Source: Ramlibacter ginsenosidimutans
GTDB lineage: Bacteria > Pseudomonadota > Gammaproteobacteria > Burkholderiales > Burkholderiaceae_C
Direction: 5' to 3' (one strand)
Assembly (NCBI RefSeq): GCF_042678185.1
Contig: NZ_JBHUDQ010000016.1
DNA: 64,000 nucleotides
Part shown: positions 23,979 through 31,450 of the stretch, one piece after another
Numbering within the stretch: the first letter of the stretch is position 1
Layout: every line of letters begins with the position of its first letter
Notes under the pieces: generated by a model
What the model saw: the letters and a program-made list of their open reading frames with translations, nothing else
What the model was told of the DNA's origin: nothing
Databases searched by the model: none
Program-made: the position numbers and the translations under genes

Positions 23979-25309
23979 GGGGCCGGCAGCACGATGTCCA
24001 CCAGGGCGCCGCCCCAGGCGCCCCGACCGAGCTTCAGCTCGCCATGGTGGCTGGCCACCAGGTCGTTCACGACCGCGAGCCCGACGCCGTGCCCGGGCAC
24101 GCGCTCGTCCCCGCGCACGTGGATCTGCAGCACCGAGGCGGTGTCGCTGAAGCCGGGGCCGTCGTCCTCGACGCGCAGCCGCAGCCGCCCCTCCTCGCGC
24201 CACGCCCGCACCACCACGCGCTGCTTCGCCCACTTGGACGCGTTGTCCATCAGGTTGCCGATGATCTCGAACAGGTCGCCCTCGTCGATGCGCCAGCTCA
24301 GGTCCGGGGTGCATTCGGTGTCGATGGCGAGTCCCTTGTCCGCGTACACCTTGACCAGCGCGTTGCGCACGCGATCGAGCACGGGGGCCAGCAGCACGGG
24401 CGCGGCGAACCGGGTGGCGCCGCCGGCGCGGGCGCGACCCAGCTGGTGCTGCACGATGTCGTCCATCCGCGCCACCTGCTCGCGCACCGCGTCCGGCAGC
24501 TGCGCGGGCTCGTTGAGTGCGTTGCGCAGCACCGCGAGCGGCGTCTTCAGGCTGTGCGCGAGGAAGCTCAAGGCCTCCTTGTAGCGGCCCTGCCGCACCC
24601 GCTCCTGCTGGATCAGCGTGTTCAGGTTGTCCGTGAGAGGCGCGATCTCCTTCGGATAGCGGCCCTCGATGCGCTCCTGCGCGCCGGATTCGATGCGCCC
24701 GATCTCCGCGGCCACGCCCGCGAGCGGTGCCAGTCCCCAGCGCAGCAGGAGCAGTTGGGCGGCCAGCAGGAGGAGCGCCGCGCCACCCAGCCACTCCCAC
24801 AGCGTGCGCGTGAACACGGCCACTTCGTGGTCGAACTCCGTGCGGTCCTCCAGCACCGACAGCACCAGCGGACTGGAGCCCTTGCCGGCCGCCCAGTTCA
24901 CGCGGTAACTCACCGCCAGCCAGCCGTGGCCGCCGCCGTCCAGCGTCTCATCGAGCCACTCGCCGGTGTTCACGCCCTCGCGCCGGAACGGCGGGTTCAC
25001 GCCCACCGTGGAAGGCGAGCGCCATTGCTCGTTGCGCCCGACGTTGTAGATGCTGGCGTACAGGCCCGATTGCGGCAGCGACAGCCGCGGCTCGGCAAAG
25101 GCCGCCGGCATGACCAGTTGGCCGTTGTCGTCGAGTTCGGCGCGTGCCAGCAGCAGGTAGACCGTGCCTTGCAGGCGGCTGAAGTAATTGTCGCGCACGC
25201 TCTCCCTGTGCGCGCGCTGCACGGCGACGCCGGCGCCGGCGAGGAAGGCCAGCAGCACCAGCGCGGCGCCCAGCATCAGCCTGGCCCGGATCGAGTAGCC
25301 GGGCCTCAT
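23975..25309 (-). CDS. phoQ: PhoQ-like sensor histidine kinase
   Basis: This membrane sensor phosphorylates the response regulator encoded upstream. The 444-residue protein has membrane segments at about residues 10-30 and 172-190 enclosing a periplasmic sensor of about 140 residues. The HAMP-like linker is followed by the phosphoacceptor His252 in SFLAHSLKTPLAVLRN. The ATPase has N box NLMDNASKWAK, DDGPGFS and GHGVGLAVVNDL. The LKTPLA form of the H box and overall layout are PhoQ-like. The ATG overlaps the regulator's stop. Confidence 0.88.
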   Translation of the reverse strand: MRPGYSIRARLMLGAALVLLAFLAGAGVAVQRAHRESVRDNYFSRLQGTVYLLLARAELDDNGQLVMPAAFAEPRLSLPQSGLYASIYNVGRNEQWRSPSTVGVNPPFRREGVNTGEWLDETLDGGGHGWLAVSYRVNWAAGKGSSPLVLSVLEDRTEFDHEVAVFTRTLWEWLGGAALLLLAAQLLLLRWGLAPLAGVAAEIGRIESGAQERIEGRYPKEIAPLTDNLNTLIQQERVRQGRYKEALSFLAHSLKTPLAVLRNALNEPAQLPDAVREQVARMDDIVQHQLGRARAGGATRFAAPVLLAPVLDRVRNALVKVYADKGLAIDTECTPDLSWRIDEGDLFEIIGNLMDNASKWAKQRVVVRAWREEGRLRLRVEDDGPGFSDTASVLQIHVRGDERVPGHGVGLAVVNDLVASHHGELKLGRGAWGGALVDIVLPAP

Positions 25310-25977
25310 TCCAGCGCGAAACGGTAGCCGCGTCCGCGCACCGTTTCGATGGGTGCCAGCGTTCCTTCGGGATCCAGCTTGCGGCGCAGGCGTCCGATCA
25401 GGACTTCCACGACGTTGCTGTCGCGGTCCTCGCCATGGGGATAGAGATAGTCGGCGAGCTCGGACTTGGTCACCACGCGCGCGCGTTCGCGCACCAGGTA
25501 TTCGAGCAGGCGGTATTCGTAGGCGGTGAGCTCCAGCGGCTCGCCTTGGAGGCGCACGGCCTGCGCGCCGAAGTCGATGGCCACGGGACCGACCGTGAGC
25601 GTGTCGCTCGCGGCCTTGAGCGAGCGCCGCAGCAGAGCCTTCACGCGGGCCGCCAGTTCGGGATATTCGAACGGCTTGGTGAGGTAGTCGTCGGCACCGG
25701 CTTCCAGCCCGCTGACCTTGTCCTGCCAGCTGTTGCGCGCCGTGAGGATCAGCAGCGGCATGGTGCTGCCCGAGGCGCGCAGGCGCTGCACGATGGTGAG
25801 GCCATTGAGCTTGGGCAGGCCCAGGTCGACGATGGCGAGATCCACCGGATATTCCTGCGCGAGGAAGAGGCCTTCCTCGCCGTCGCGCGCCTGGTCGACG
25901 CGGTAGCCGTCGGCCTCGAGCTGGCGCGCCAGCGGCAGGCGCAGTGCGGCGTCGTCCTCGATCAGCAGCAGGCGCAT
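25306..25977 (-). CDS. phoP: PhoP-like response regulator (OmpR family)
   Basis: The 223-residue protein has a receiver domain with acidic pocket EDD (7-9), phosphoacceptor Asp51 in VDLAIVDLGLPKLNG and Lys101. The winged-helix DNA-binding domain carries LTAYEYRLLEYLVRERARVV, VEVLIGRLRRKLD and VRGRGYRF. It precedes phoQ with a 4-base overlap. A tandem GTTCA repeat in front of the operon (26911-26926) is its likely target. Confidence 0.92.
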   Translation of the reverse strand: MRLLLIEDDAALRLPLARQLEADGYRVDQARDGEEGLFLAQEYPVDLAIVDLGLPKLNGLTIVQRLRASGSTMPLLILTARNSWQDKVSGLEAGADDYLTKPFEYPELAARVKALLRRSLKAASDTLTVGPVAIDFGAQAVRLQGEPLELTAYEYRLLEYLVRERARVVTKSELADYLYPHGEDRDSNVVEVLIGRLRRKLDPEGTLAPIETVRGRGYRFALE

Positions 25978-25993
25978 GGCCGTTGGGCCCGCC

Positions 25994-26233
25994 TCAGCGC
26001 GTCTGGCCGGTCGTGGCGTCCACCAGCACCACCCGCACCTCGCCGCTCGGCGTGACCACCTTCACGCGCCACACCGCTCGCCCGCCGGCATCCGACCGTT
26101 CGACCGCGAGCACGCGGCCGCCGGTCTCGCGCTGGGCCACGGCCGCGGCCTCGTCGCGCCCCACCGCTGCCCAGGCAGGCAGGCCGCAGGCGGCGAGCAG
26201 CGTGGCGCAGAGCAGGGTGCGGAGGAGGTTCAC
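25994..26233 (-). CDS. PepSY-domain periplasmic protein
   Basis: The 79-residue product has a signal peptide (MNLLRTLLCATLLAACGLPAWA) and a single PepSY domain: EAAAVAQRETGGRVLAVER, WRVKVVTPSGEVRVVLVDATTG. PepSY proteins next to PhoPQ-type systems are common and are thought to act in the periplasm on sensors or peptidases. It lies 16 bases upstream of phoP and 31 bases downstream of the glycine-zipper gene. Confidence 0.88.
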   Translation of the reverse strand: MNLLRTLLCATLLAACGLPAWAAVGRDEAAAVAQRETGGRVLAVERSDAGGRAVWRVKVVTPSGEVRVVLVDATTGQTR

Positions 26234-26264
26234 GGCGGGCTTCCGGACAGGCAGGTGGGACGAA

Positions 26265-26861
26265 TCAGCGGCGATGGTACTCGCGCTCTTCCAGCGGCGT
26301 GACGGACACGCGCACCGGCAGGCTGTTGCCCGGTTGTTCGTGCATCACGGTGGTGTACTGGTTGCCGCGGTACTCGTAGGTGACGCGGTAGCCGACCAGG
26401 TGCTGCTGCTGGTCCATCACCGTACGGCAGTTCTGCACCTCCCGCGGGGGCGCCTGCACGTATTGCTGCTGCTGGTTGCTGTTCTGGATGCTGTTGCCAG
26501 CGATGGCGCCGACGATGGCACCGGCAGCCGTGGCAGCCGTGTTGCCGTTGCCGCGGCCCACCTGGTGGCCCAGGATGCCGCCGGCCACGCCGCCGATCAC
26601 GGCACCGGCCACCCCGTTGTTGCTTGCCACCGGCTGCGGCGCGTCCTGCACCAGCTGGCTGGTGCACTCCTGGCGCGGCGCCTGGACCACTTCGTACTGC
26701 GGCTGCACGCTCTCGACACGGGCGCGGTCCACGAAGGTGGGCGACTCGACGGCGACGGGCTGCGCGGGCGCGGCCACGGCATAGCCCGGGCGGCCATAGG
26801 GCTGGGCCTGGGCAGTGATGGCCGCCGCGGCGGCCAGCGCGAGAAGGGCGAAACGTTTCAT
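26265..26861 (-). CDS. Glycine-zipper 2TM-domain envelope protein
   Basis: The 198-residue protein has a signal peptide (MKRFALLALAAAAAITAQAQ) and a central glycine zipper (GVAGAVIGGVAGGILGHQVG and AAGAIVGAIAGNSIQ, about residues 83-126) as in 17-kDa surface antigen-like proteins. Flanking Gln-rich stretches and a C-terminal beta-like domain, VGYRVTYEYRGNQYTTVM, follow. It probably sits in the outer membrane or periplasm. It is the first gene of the operon that includes pepSY-phoP-phoQ. An AGGAGG site precedes the ATG by nine bases. Confidence 0.85.
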   Translation of the reverse strand: MKRFALLALAAAAAITAQAQPYGRPGYAVAAPAQPVAVESPTFVDRARVESVQPQYEVVQAPRQECTSQLVQDAPQPVASNNGVAGAVIGGVAGGILGHQVGRGNGNTAATAAGAIVGAIAGNSIQNSNQQQQYVQAPPREVQNCRTVMDQQQHLVGYRVTYEYRGNQYTTVMHEQPGNSLPVRVSVTPLEEREYHRR

Positions 26862-26893
26862 TGCGAGAACCTCCTGGGTCGTTGTGGTGGGAA

Positions 26894-26926
26894 GCTTAAA
26901 GGCTGCTGTGTGAACGCAAGCTGAAC
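26894..26926 (-). promoter_or_regulatory. PhoP-box-like direct repeat and promoter of the glycine-zipper/phoPQ operon
   Basis: On the minus strand GTTCA (26926-26922), six bases, then GTTCA (26915-26911) form an 11-bp-period tandem, followed after 11 bases by the -10-like TTAAGC (26899-26894). This is the geometry of OmpR/PhoP-family activated promoters, in which the second repeat takes the place of a -35 box. Confidence 0.5.
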
Positions 26927-26949
26927 GAATGTGAGTCTTCGTTCAGCTT
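26918..26949. repeat. Perfect 12-bp inverted repeat
   Basis: AAGCTGAACGAA (26918-26929) and TTCGTTCAGCTT (26938-26949) are exact inverted copies separated by eight bases. No U-tract follows, so a terminator is unlikely. The element overlaps one half of the PhoP-box-like repeat and may bind a dimeric regulator. Confidence 0.75.
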
Positions 26950-27196
26950 GGCGCAGGAGCAACGGCGCTTGCCAGTGGTACTCCCAATCCTGCCGCTCAT
27001 ACCCCGGCGCGGCCCCCTCGAAGCTCGGGGAGCGGCCAGCGACGTTGCCGGCGCGGCGATGCGATGAATCGCGCGCACCGCGCAAGCCGTGCCGCCTGCA
27101 TTCGAAGGAGGTCCGAAGTCGGCCGGCGTCTGTGACTTGCCGCACTAAACAGCGTGGGCCATGGCGCGCAAAGTCGGCCACTCCAAGGAGGACCCC

Positions 27197-27463
27197 GTGC
27201 ACAGCGACCTGGCCCTGAAACTCACCGCCGACCTGTTCTGGACCGGATTGCTGGTGTGCCTGCCCATCCTCGGCATCACCGTCCTGGTGGGGCTCGTGGT
27301 CAGCGTGCTGCAGGTGGTGACCTCGATCCAGGAGGCGTCGATCAGCTTCGTGCCGAAACTGGTCGCGGCCGGGGTCGCAATGGTCGCTTTCGGTCCCTGG
27401 ATGCTGCGCACGCTCTGCGGGTTCACGATCGCGCTGTGGACGCGCATTCCCGCGATGTTCTGA
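27197..27463 (+). CDS. fliQ: Flagellar export gate protein FliQ
   Basis: FliQ is a two-helix subunit of the flagellar type III export gate. The GTG at 27197 is chosen because AAGGAG lies six bases upstream and it gives the normal 88-89 residues; an upstream ATG at 27161 has no such site. The two membrane segments (LFWTGLLVCLPILGITVLVG; PKLVAAGVAMVAFG) and QVVTSIQEASISFVPKL between them match FliQ. It begins a run fliQ-fliR-flhB that lacks an intact fliP. Confidence 0.9.
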   Translation: MHSDLALKLTADLFWTGLLVCLPILGITVLVGLVVSVLQVVTSIQEASISFVPKLVAAGVAMVAFGPWMLRTLCGFTIALWTRIPAMF

Positions 27464-27473
27464 GGCGGGAGCT

Positions 27474-28262
27474 ATGCAGCAGATCGTCTCGCTCCTGGGC
27501 ATGTCGTGGATCACGGCGGTGCTGCTGCTGGCGGCGCGCATCGCGGCGGTCCTGCTGCTCACGCCCGTGCTGTACGCCGTGAACGTCCCGGTGCTGGTGC
27601 GGGTGCTGCTGGTCGTCGCGCTGTCCTGCGCGCTGGCACTCCCCTTCGCAGCCCGCACGAGCGTGCTGCTGCAGGACACCGGCAGCCTGTTCGGCGCGCT
27701 GCTGCGCGAGGCGGCGATCGGCGCCACGCTGGGTCTGGGCGTGCTGCTCGCGTTCGCGGGCTTCTCGCTTGCAGGCCGGCTGGTCGACGTGCAGGTCGGC
27801 TTCGGCCTCGCGCAGGTGTTCGATCCGCTCACGCGCGCGCGCATCCCGATCGTCTCGGCGCTGTTCGGCCTGCTCGCCGTCCTGTTCTTCTTCCTGGTGG
27901 ACGGTCACCACGCGCTGCTGCGCGGCATCGCGTTCAGCGTCGAGCGCTTCCCGGTGGGTGGCGACTGGGTTCTGGGCGGTGCGGCGGAGCCCATGGTCCG
28001 GCAGGGTGCGGGCCTGTTTACGCTCGGTTTCGCACTGGCGTCGCCCGTCGTGCTGGGATTGTTGCTGCTGGACTTCGTGCTGGCCGTCGTGTCGCGCAAC
28101 CTGCCGCAGATGAACATCTTCATGGTGGGGCTGCCGCTCAAGATCACGCTGGGGCTGCTGGCTTTGTCCGTGTGGGCAGCGGGCTTCGGAGCGCCGGCGC
28201 GTCGGCTGTATCAGGCCATCTACCAGGCCTGGAGCGCGTGGTTTGCGCAAGGGCTGCGCTGA
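27474..28262 (+). CDS. fliR: Flagellar export gate protein FliR
   Basis: FliR is the third subunit of the FliPQR export gate. The 262-residue protein has about six membrane segments and typical conserved pieces: GRLVDVQVGFGLAQVFDP, FFLVDGHHALLRGIAFS and SRNLPQMNIFMVGLPLKI. Length and order are normal. Its TGA shares one base with the flhB ATG (TGATG). No damage is visible in this reading frame. Confidence 0.93.
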   Translation: MQQIVSLLGMSWITAVLLLAARIAAVLLLTPVLYAVNVPVLVRVLLVVALSCALALPFAARTSVLLQDTGSLFGALLREAAIGATLGLGVLLAFAGFSLAGRLVDVQVGFGLAQVFDPLTRARIPIVSALFGLLAVLFFFLVDGHHALLRGIAFSVERFPVGGDWVLGGAAEPMVRQGAGLFTLGFALASPVVLGLLLLDFVLAVVSRNLPQMNIFMVGLPLKITLGLLALSVWAAGFGAPARRLYQAIYQAWSAWFAQGLR

Positions 28263-29350
28263 TGGCCGAAGCCGACATCGACCGCAGCGAAGCCGCGACG
28301 CCCTTCAAGCTGCAGAAGGCGCGCGAACAGGCGCAGACACCGCGCAGCCTCGATGCGGTGGCCGCGACCGTGTTCGCGAGCGGGGTGGCGTGGCTGGCGT
28401 GGCAGGGCGAAGCGTCCGCCGCCGCGCTGCTGCGGCTGTTCCATGCGGCACTGGTGCAGGTGGCGGCGGTCGATGCGAGCGGCCATGGCATCGGAACGCT
28501 GGCAGGCCAACTGGCGCGCGGCGCAGCCGGCATCCTCGCGCCCCTTTTCATCGGGCTCCCCCTGGCTGCGCTGGTCGCCTCGGTCGCGCAGACCGGCATG
28601 GTGTTCTCGCCGAGTGCCCTGCACGTGGACTTCCAGCGGCTCAACCCGGCCACCGGCTTGCGTCGGGTGTTCTCGCTGCGCACCTTGTTCGACGGATTCC
28701 GGGCCTGCGCGAAGCTGCTCGTCCTGGGGCTCGCCGGGGGGCTGGCGCTCGCCGCGTTGCGCACGCAGTTTGCCGTGCTCACGGCGCTGCCGCCCGCGAG
28801 CTTCCTGCAGACTGCCCTGTCCGACCTCGTGAGCCTGGGCTGGAAGATGGCCGCGGCGCTGGCCCTGGTCGCGATCGTCGACATGCTGTTCACGCGGCGC
28901 GAGTTCAGCCGCAAGATGCGCATGAGCCGCCGCGAGCTGAAGGACGAATTCCGCCAGCGTGAAGGCGACCCGCGCATCCGCAGCCGGATGCGCGAGCTGC
29001 GCCGGGACCTGATGCAGCGCAGCCGGTCGCTGCGCAACACGCGCAACGCCGACGTGGTGCTGACCAACCCGACGCACTTCGCCGTCGCACTGCAGTACGT
29101 CCACGGCAAGATGGAAGCCCCGCGGGTCGTGGCCAAAGGCGCGGGCCAGCTCGCCGCCGCCATGCGCGCGATCGCGGCGCGCCACGGCATCGTGGTCGTG
29201 CAGAACCCGCCGCTCACCCGCCGGCTCTTCCGCGAAGCGGGCCTGGACGACTTGCTGCCGGAGAGCTTCCATGCGGAAGTGGCGCGGATCATCGTCTGGG
29301 TCCTCGCGATGCGGCAGCAGCGCGCGACCGTAAATGGAGCGCGTCGATGA
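28262..29350 (+). CDS. flhB: Flagellar export switch protein FlhB
   Basis: FlhB switches export substrate specificity by cleaving itself at an NPTH motif. The 362-residue protein keeps NPTH at residues 269-272, the canonical position, within VVLTNPTHFAVALQY. Four membrane segments precede a cytoplasmic domain that ends PPLTRRLFREAGLDDLLPES. The start is less charged than usual (MAEADIDRSEAATPFKLQKAREQ). The gene is intact even though its partner FlhA is not; its stop overlaps the next ATG. Confidence 0.93.
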   Translation: MAEADIDRSEAATPFKLQKAREQAQTPRSLDAVAATVFASGVAWLAWQGEASAAALLRLFHAALVQVAAVDASGHGIGTLAGQLARGAAGILAPLFIGLPLAALVASVAQTGMVFSPSALHVDFQRLNPATGLRRVFSLRTLFDGFRACAKLLVLGLAGGLALAALRTQFAVLTALPPASFLQTALSDLVSLGWKMAAALALVAIVDMLFTRREFSRKMRMSRRELKDEFRQREGDPRIRSRMRELRRDLMQRSRSLRNTRNADVVLTNPTHFAVALQYVHGKMEAPRVVAKGAGQLAAAMRAIAARHGIVVVQNPPLTRRLFREAGLDDLLPESFHAEVARIIVWVLAMRQQRATVNGARR

Positions 29351-30054
29351 AGGCGCTGCGTTCGCTCCTGGGCCGCAACACCGACGTGGCGATGGTGCTC
29401 GCCGTCCTCAGCGTGCTGATGGTGCTGTTCGTGCCGATCCCGCGCGGCCTGCTGGACTTCCTGATCCTGGCGAACTTCAGCTTCGCCCTGCTCGTCCTGC
29501 TGCTCACCTTCTACATGGCGCGCCCGGTGGAGTTCTCCACCTTCCCGTCGCTCCTGCTGGTGGCCACCCTGTTCCGCCTGGCGCTCAACGTGGCGGCGAC
29601 GCGCCTGATCCTGGCCGAGGGCGACGCCGGGCGCGTCATCGCCGCGATCGGTTCCTACGTCGTCGGCGGCAACGTCGTCGTCGGGCTGATCGTGTTCCTC
29701 ATCCTGATCATCGTGCAGTTCGTGGTCGTCACGAGCGGCGCGCAACGCGTCTCCGAGGTCGCCGCGCGCTTCACCCTGGACAGCATGCCGGGCCAGCAAA
29801 TGAGCATCGATGCCGACCTGAACATGGGCTTCATCGACCAGGCGGAGGCGCAGCGGCGGCGCAAGACGCTAGAGAAGGAAGCAGGCTTCTACGGGGCCAT
29901 GGACGGTGCGTCGAAGTTCGTGAAGGGCGATGCCGTGGCCGGCATTCTCGTGTTGCCGCCCACCACCATCGCCTTGCCGCTGAAGATCCTCGTGTTCGTG
30001 CTCGTGGACGGCTGGGCGCTGGTGCTGAAGGCGCTCGTGGGCTCCTTCCATTGA
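29347..30054 (+). CDS. Chimeric ORF: N-terminal FlhA fused in frame to the C-terminal tail of FliP
   Basis: The 235-residue product begins as FlhA: TFYMARPVEFSTFPSLLLVA, LFRLALNVAATRLILAEG, AARFTLDSMPGQQMSIDADL and YGAMDGASKFVKGDAVAGI. FlhA normally runs to about 690 residues with a large cytoplasmic domain. At about residue 200 (nucleotide 29947) it changes to LVLPPTTIALPLKILVFVLV-DGW followed by GSF, which is the closing segment of FliP. About 490 residues of FlhA are missing and the junction is in frame. A working export gate from this protein is improbable. Confidence 0.85.
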   Translation: MKALRSLLGRNTDVAMVLAVLSVLMVLFVPIPRGLLDFLILANFSFALLVLLLTFYMARPVEFSTFPSLLLVATLFRLALNVAATRLILAEGDAGRVIAAIGSYVVGGNVVVGLIVFLILIIVQFVVVTSGAQRVSEVAARFTLDSMPGQQMSIDADLNMGFIDQAEAQRRRKTLEKEAGFYGAMDGASKFVKGDAVAGILVLPPTTIALPLKILVFVLVDGWALVLKALVGSFH

Positions 30055-30058
30055 ACCC

Positions 30059-30814
30059 ATGGAGCCCCGGCGCGACCCCGCCGAAGCGGAAGCTGGCTTG
30101 TGGCAGCGCTTGCGGGCCGCAGGGGATGCGGACGCGCGGGCCCGCTTGCTCGAGATGCACCTGCCGTACGCGAAGATTTTGGCCGGCGTCTACTTCGGCC
30201 GGAGGTACCACGACGAGGTCGAGTTCGGCGACTACCTGCAGCTGGCCTCGATCGGTCTCGTAGAGGCGCTGGACCGGTTCGATCCGGCGCGCGGGGTCCA
30301 GTTCAGGACCTTCGCCGCCCGCCGGATGCATGGCGCCATCCTCGACGGGCTCGAGCGAATGACGGAAAAGCAGCAACAGATCGCGGCGCGCCAGCGGCTG
30401 CGCAGCGAGCGGCTGCAGGAAGTCAAGGCGATGGCCGCGCAGGGCAGGGTGCCCGGTGCAGCGCAGGACCCGGAGCACCTGCTGCGCTTCGTCTCCGAGG
30501 TCGGCATCGGCCTGGCGTTGTGCTGGTTGCTCGAAGGCACCGGGATGGTCGAGAGCGCCGACGGCTGCGTCGAACCGTTCTACCGCAGCGTGGCGATGCG
30601 GCAGCTGCGCGACCGCCTGCTGCATGCTGTGGACGGCCTGCCGGCGCACGAACGGACGGTGATTCGCAGCCATTACCTGCAGGACGTGCCGTTCGACCAC
30701 ATCGCCGAGACGCTGAGCCTGAGCAAGGGCCGCATCTCGCAGATCCACAAGCAGGCCTTGCTCCACCTGCGCGCCCTGGTGCGGGAGGACGCCGACTGGA
30801 ACGCCAGCCTCTGA
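30059..30814 (+). CDS. fliA: RNA polymerase sigma factor, FliA (sigma-28) type
   Basis: The 251-residue protein has a sigma-70 region 2 (DYLQLASIGLVEALDRFDPA, then FRTFAARRMHGAILDGLERM) and a region 4 helix-turn-helix (FDHIAETLSLSKGRISQIHK), in the layout of FliA. The middle (residues ~100-185) diverges from typical FliA, so promoter choice may have drifted. It follows the chimeric ORF by four bases. In intact loci it would direct late flagellar genes. Confidence 0.82.
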   Translation: MEPRRDPAEAEAGLWQRLRAAGDADARARLLEMHLPYAKILAGVYFGRRYHDEVEFGDYLQLASIGLVEALDRFDPARGVQFRTFAARRMHGAILDGLERMTEKQQQIAARQRLRSERLQEVKAMAAQGRVPGAAQDPEHLLRFVSEVGIGLALCWLLEGTGMVESADGCVEPFYRSVAMRQLRDRLLHAVDGLPAHERTVIRSHYLQDVPFDHIAETLSLSKGRISQIHKQALLHLRALVREDADWNASL

Positions 30815-30884
30815 GCGCCGCTCGCTCTCTTGCGTTCCACGCCGCGCTTCGTATCATGGGCACGCTCTACTCGAGGGAGGTCCC

Positions 30885-31271
30885 ATGGAGTTCAAGCAAG
30901 CCGTCCAGCAAGCCGTGATGCGGTGCGTGCGCGACAAGTATGCGGACTTCAGCGGGCGCGCCGGCCGCGCGGAGTTCTGGTACTTCATGCTGGCGTGGTT
31001 CGTGGTGTCGGCGATCCTCGGCATCCTGCACCTGCACCTGCTCAACATGCTGCTCAACCTCGGCCTGCTCATCCCCGGGCTGGCCGCCGGCACCCGCCGC
31101 CTGCACGACGTGAACAAGAGCGGCTGGTGGCAGTTGGTCGGGCTGATCCCGGTGGTCGGCTTTCTCCTGATCGTCTACTGGATGGCGCAGCCAGGGACGG
31201 GGCCGAACGCGTTCGGCGAGGTGCCGGTGGATATCGACGACGCGGCGGCGATGCCGCCGGGAGCGGTCTGA
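30885..31271 (+). CDS. DUF805 membrane protein
   Basis: The 128-residue protein matches DUF805: FSGRAGRAEFWYFMLAWFVV near the start, then several membrane segments and GTRRLHDVNKSGWWQLVGLI, the most conserved stretch, ending with a PGTGPNAFGE tail. The function of the family is not established; it is an inner-membrane protein. GGGAGG stands before the ATG at 30885. It appears to be transcribed alone. Confidence 0.9.
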   Translation: MEFKQAVQQAVMRCVRDKYADFSGRAGRAEFWYFMLAWFVVSAILGILHLHLLNMLLNLGLLIPGLAAGTRRLHDVNKSGWWQLVGLIPVVGFLLIVYWMAQPGTGPNAFGEVPVDIDDAAAMPPGAV

Positions 31272-31450
31272 GGCGGCGCTGATCTGCGCGGCGGGGCCAC
31301 CCGGCGCTCTCCGCGCGTCCGCTCGGCGGGTGGTCCCCGTGGGCCTCATCTGAAGAGGGGAACACCTGCCCTTCGGGCATTGCCTCGTCATTCTCACAAG
31401 CGCATGCTCCGCGTTCCGTTCCCGCCCGGGACTCCGACGAGGAGAGGATC

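Larger units (their letters stand above)
26862..27196. other. Divergent intergenic region with inverted and direct repeats (335 bp)
   Basis: No gene is visible. Near the glycine-zipper gene lie the PhoP-box-like direct repeat and a perfect 12-bp inverted repeat (separate entries). The remainder, 26950-27196, holds no recognisable fliP or fliO fragment, which matters because fliP normally sits just upstream of fliQ. The fliQ ribosome-binding site AAGGAG is at 27185-27190. Confidence 0.6.

Noticed and set aside
26950..27196. Search for a fliP or fliO fragment upstream of fliQ
   Set aside because: No translated frame there shows FliP or FliO motifs, so the FliP tail exists only in the chimera at 29347-30054.
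27161..27196. Upstream ATG for fliQ adding 12 residues
   Set aside because: It has no ribosome-binding site, whereas the GTG at 27197 has AAGGAG six bases upstream and yields the usual FliQ length.
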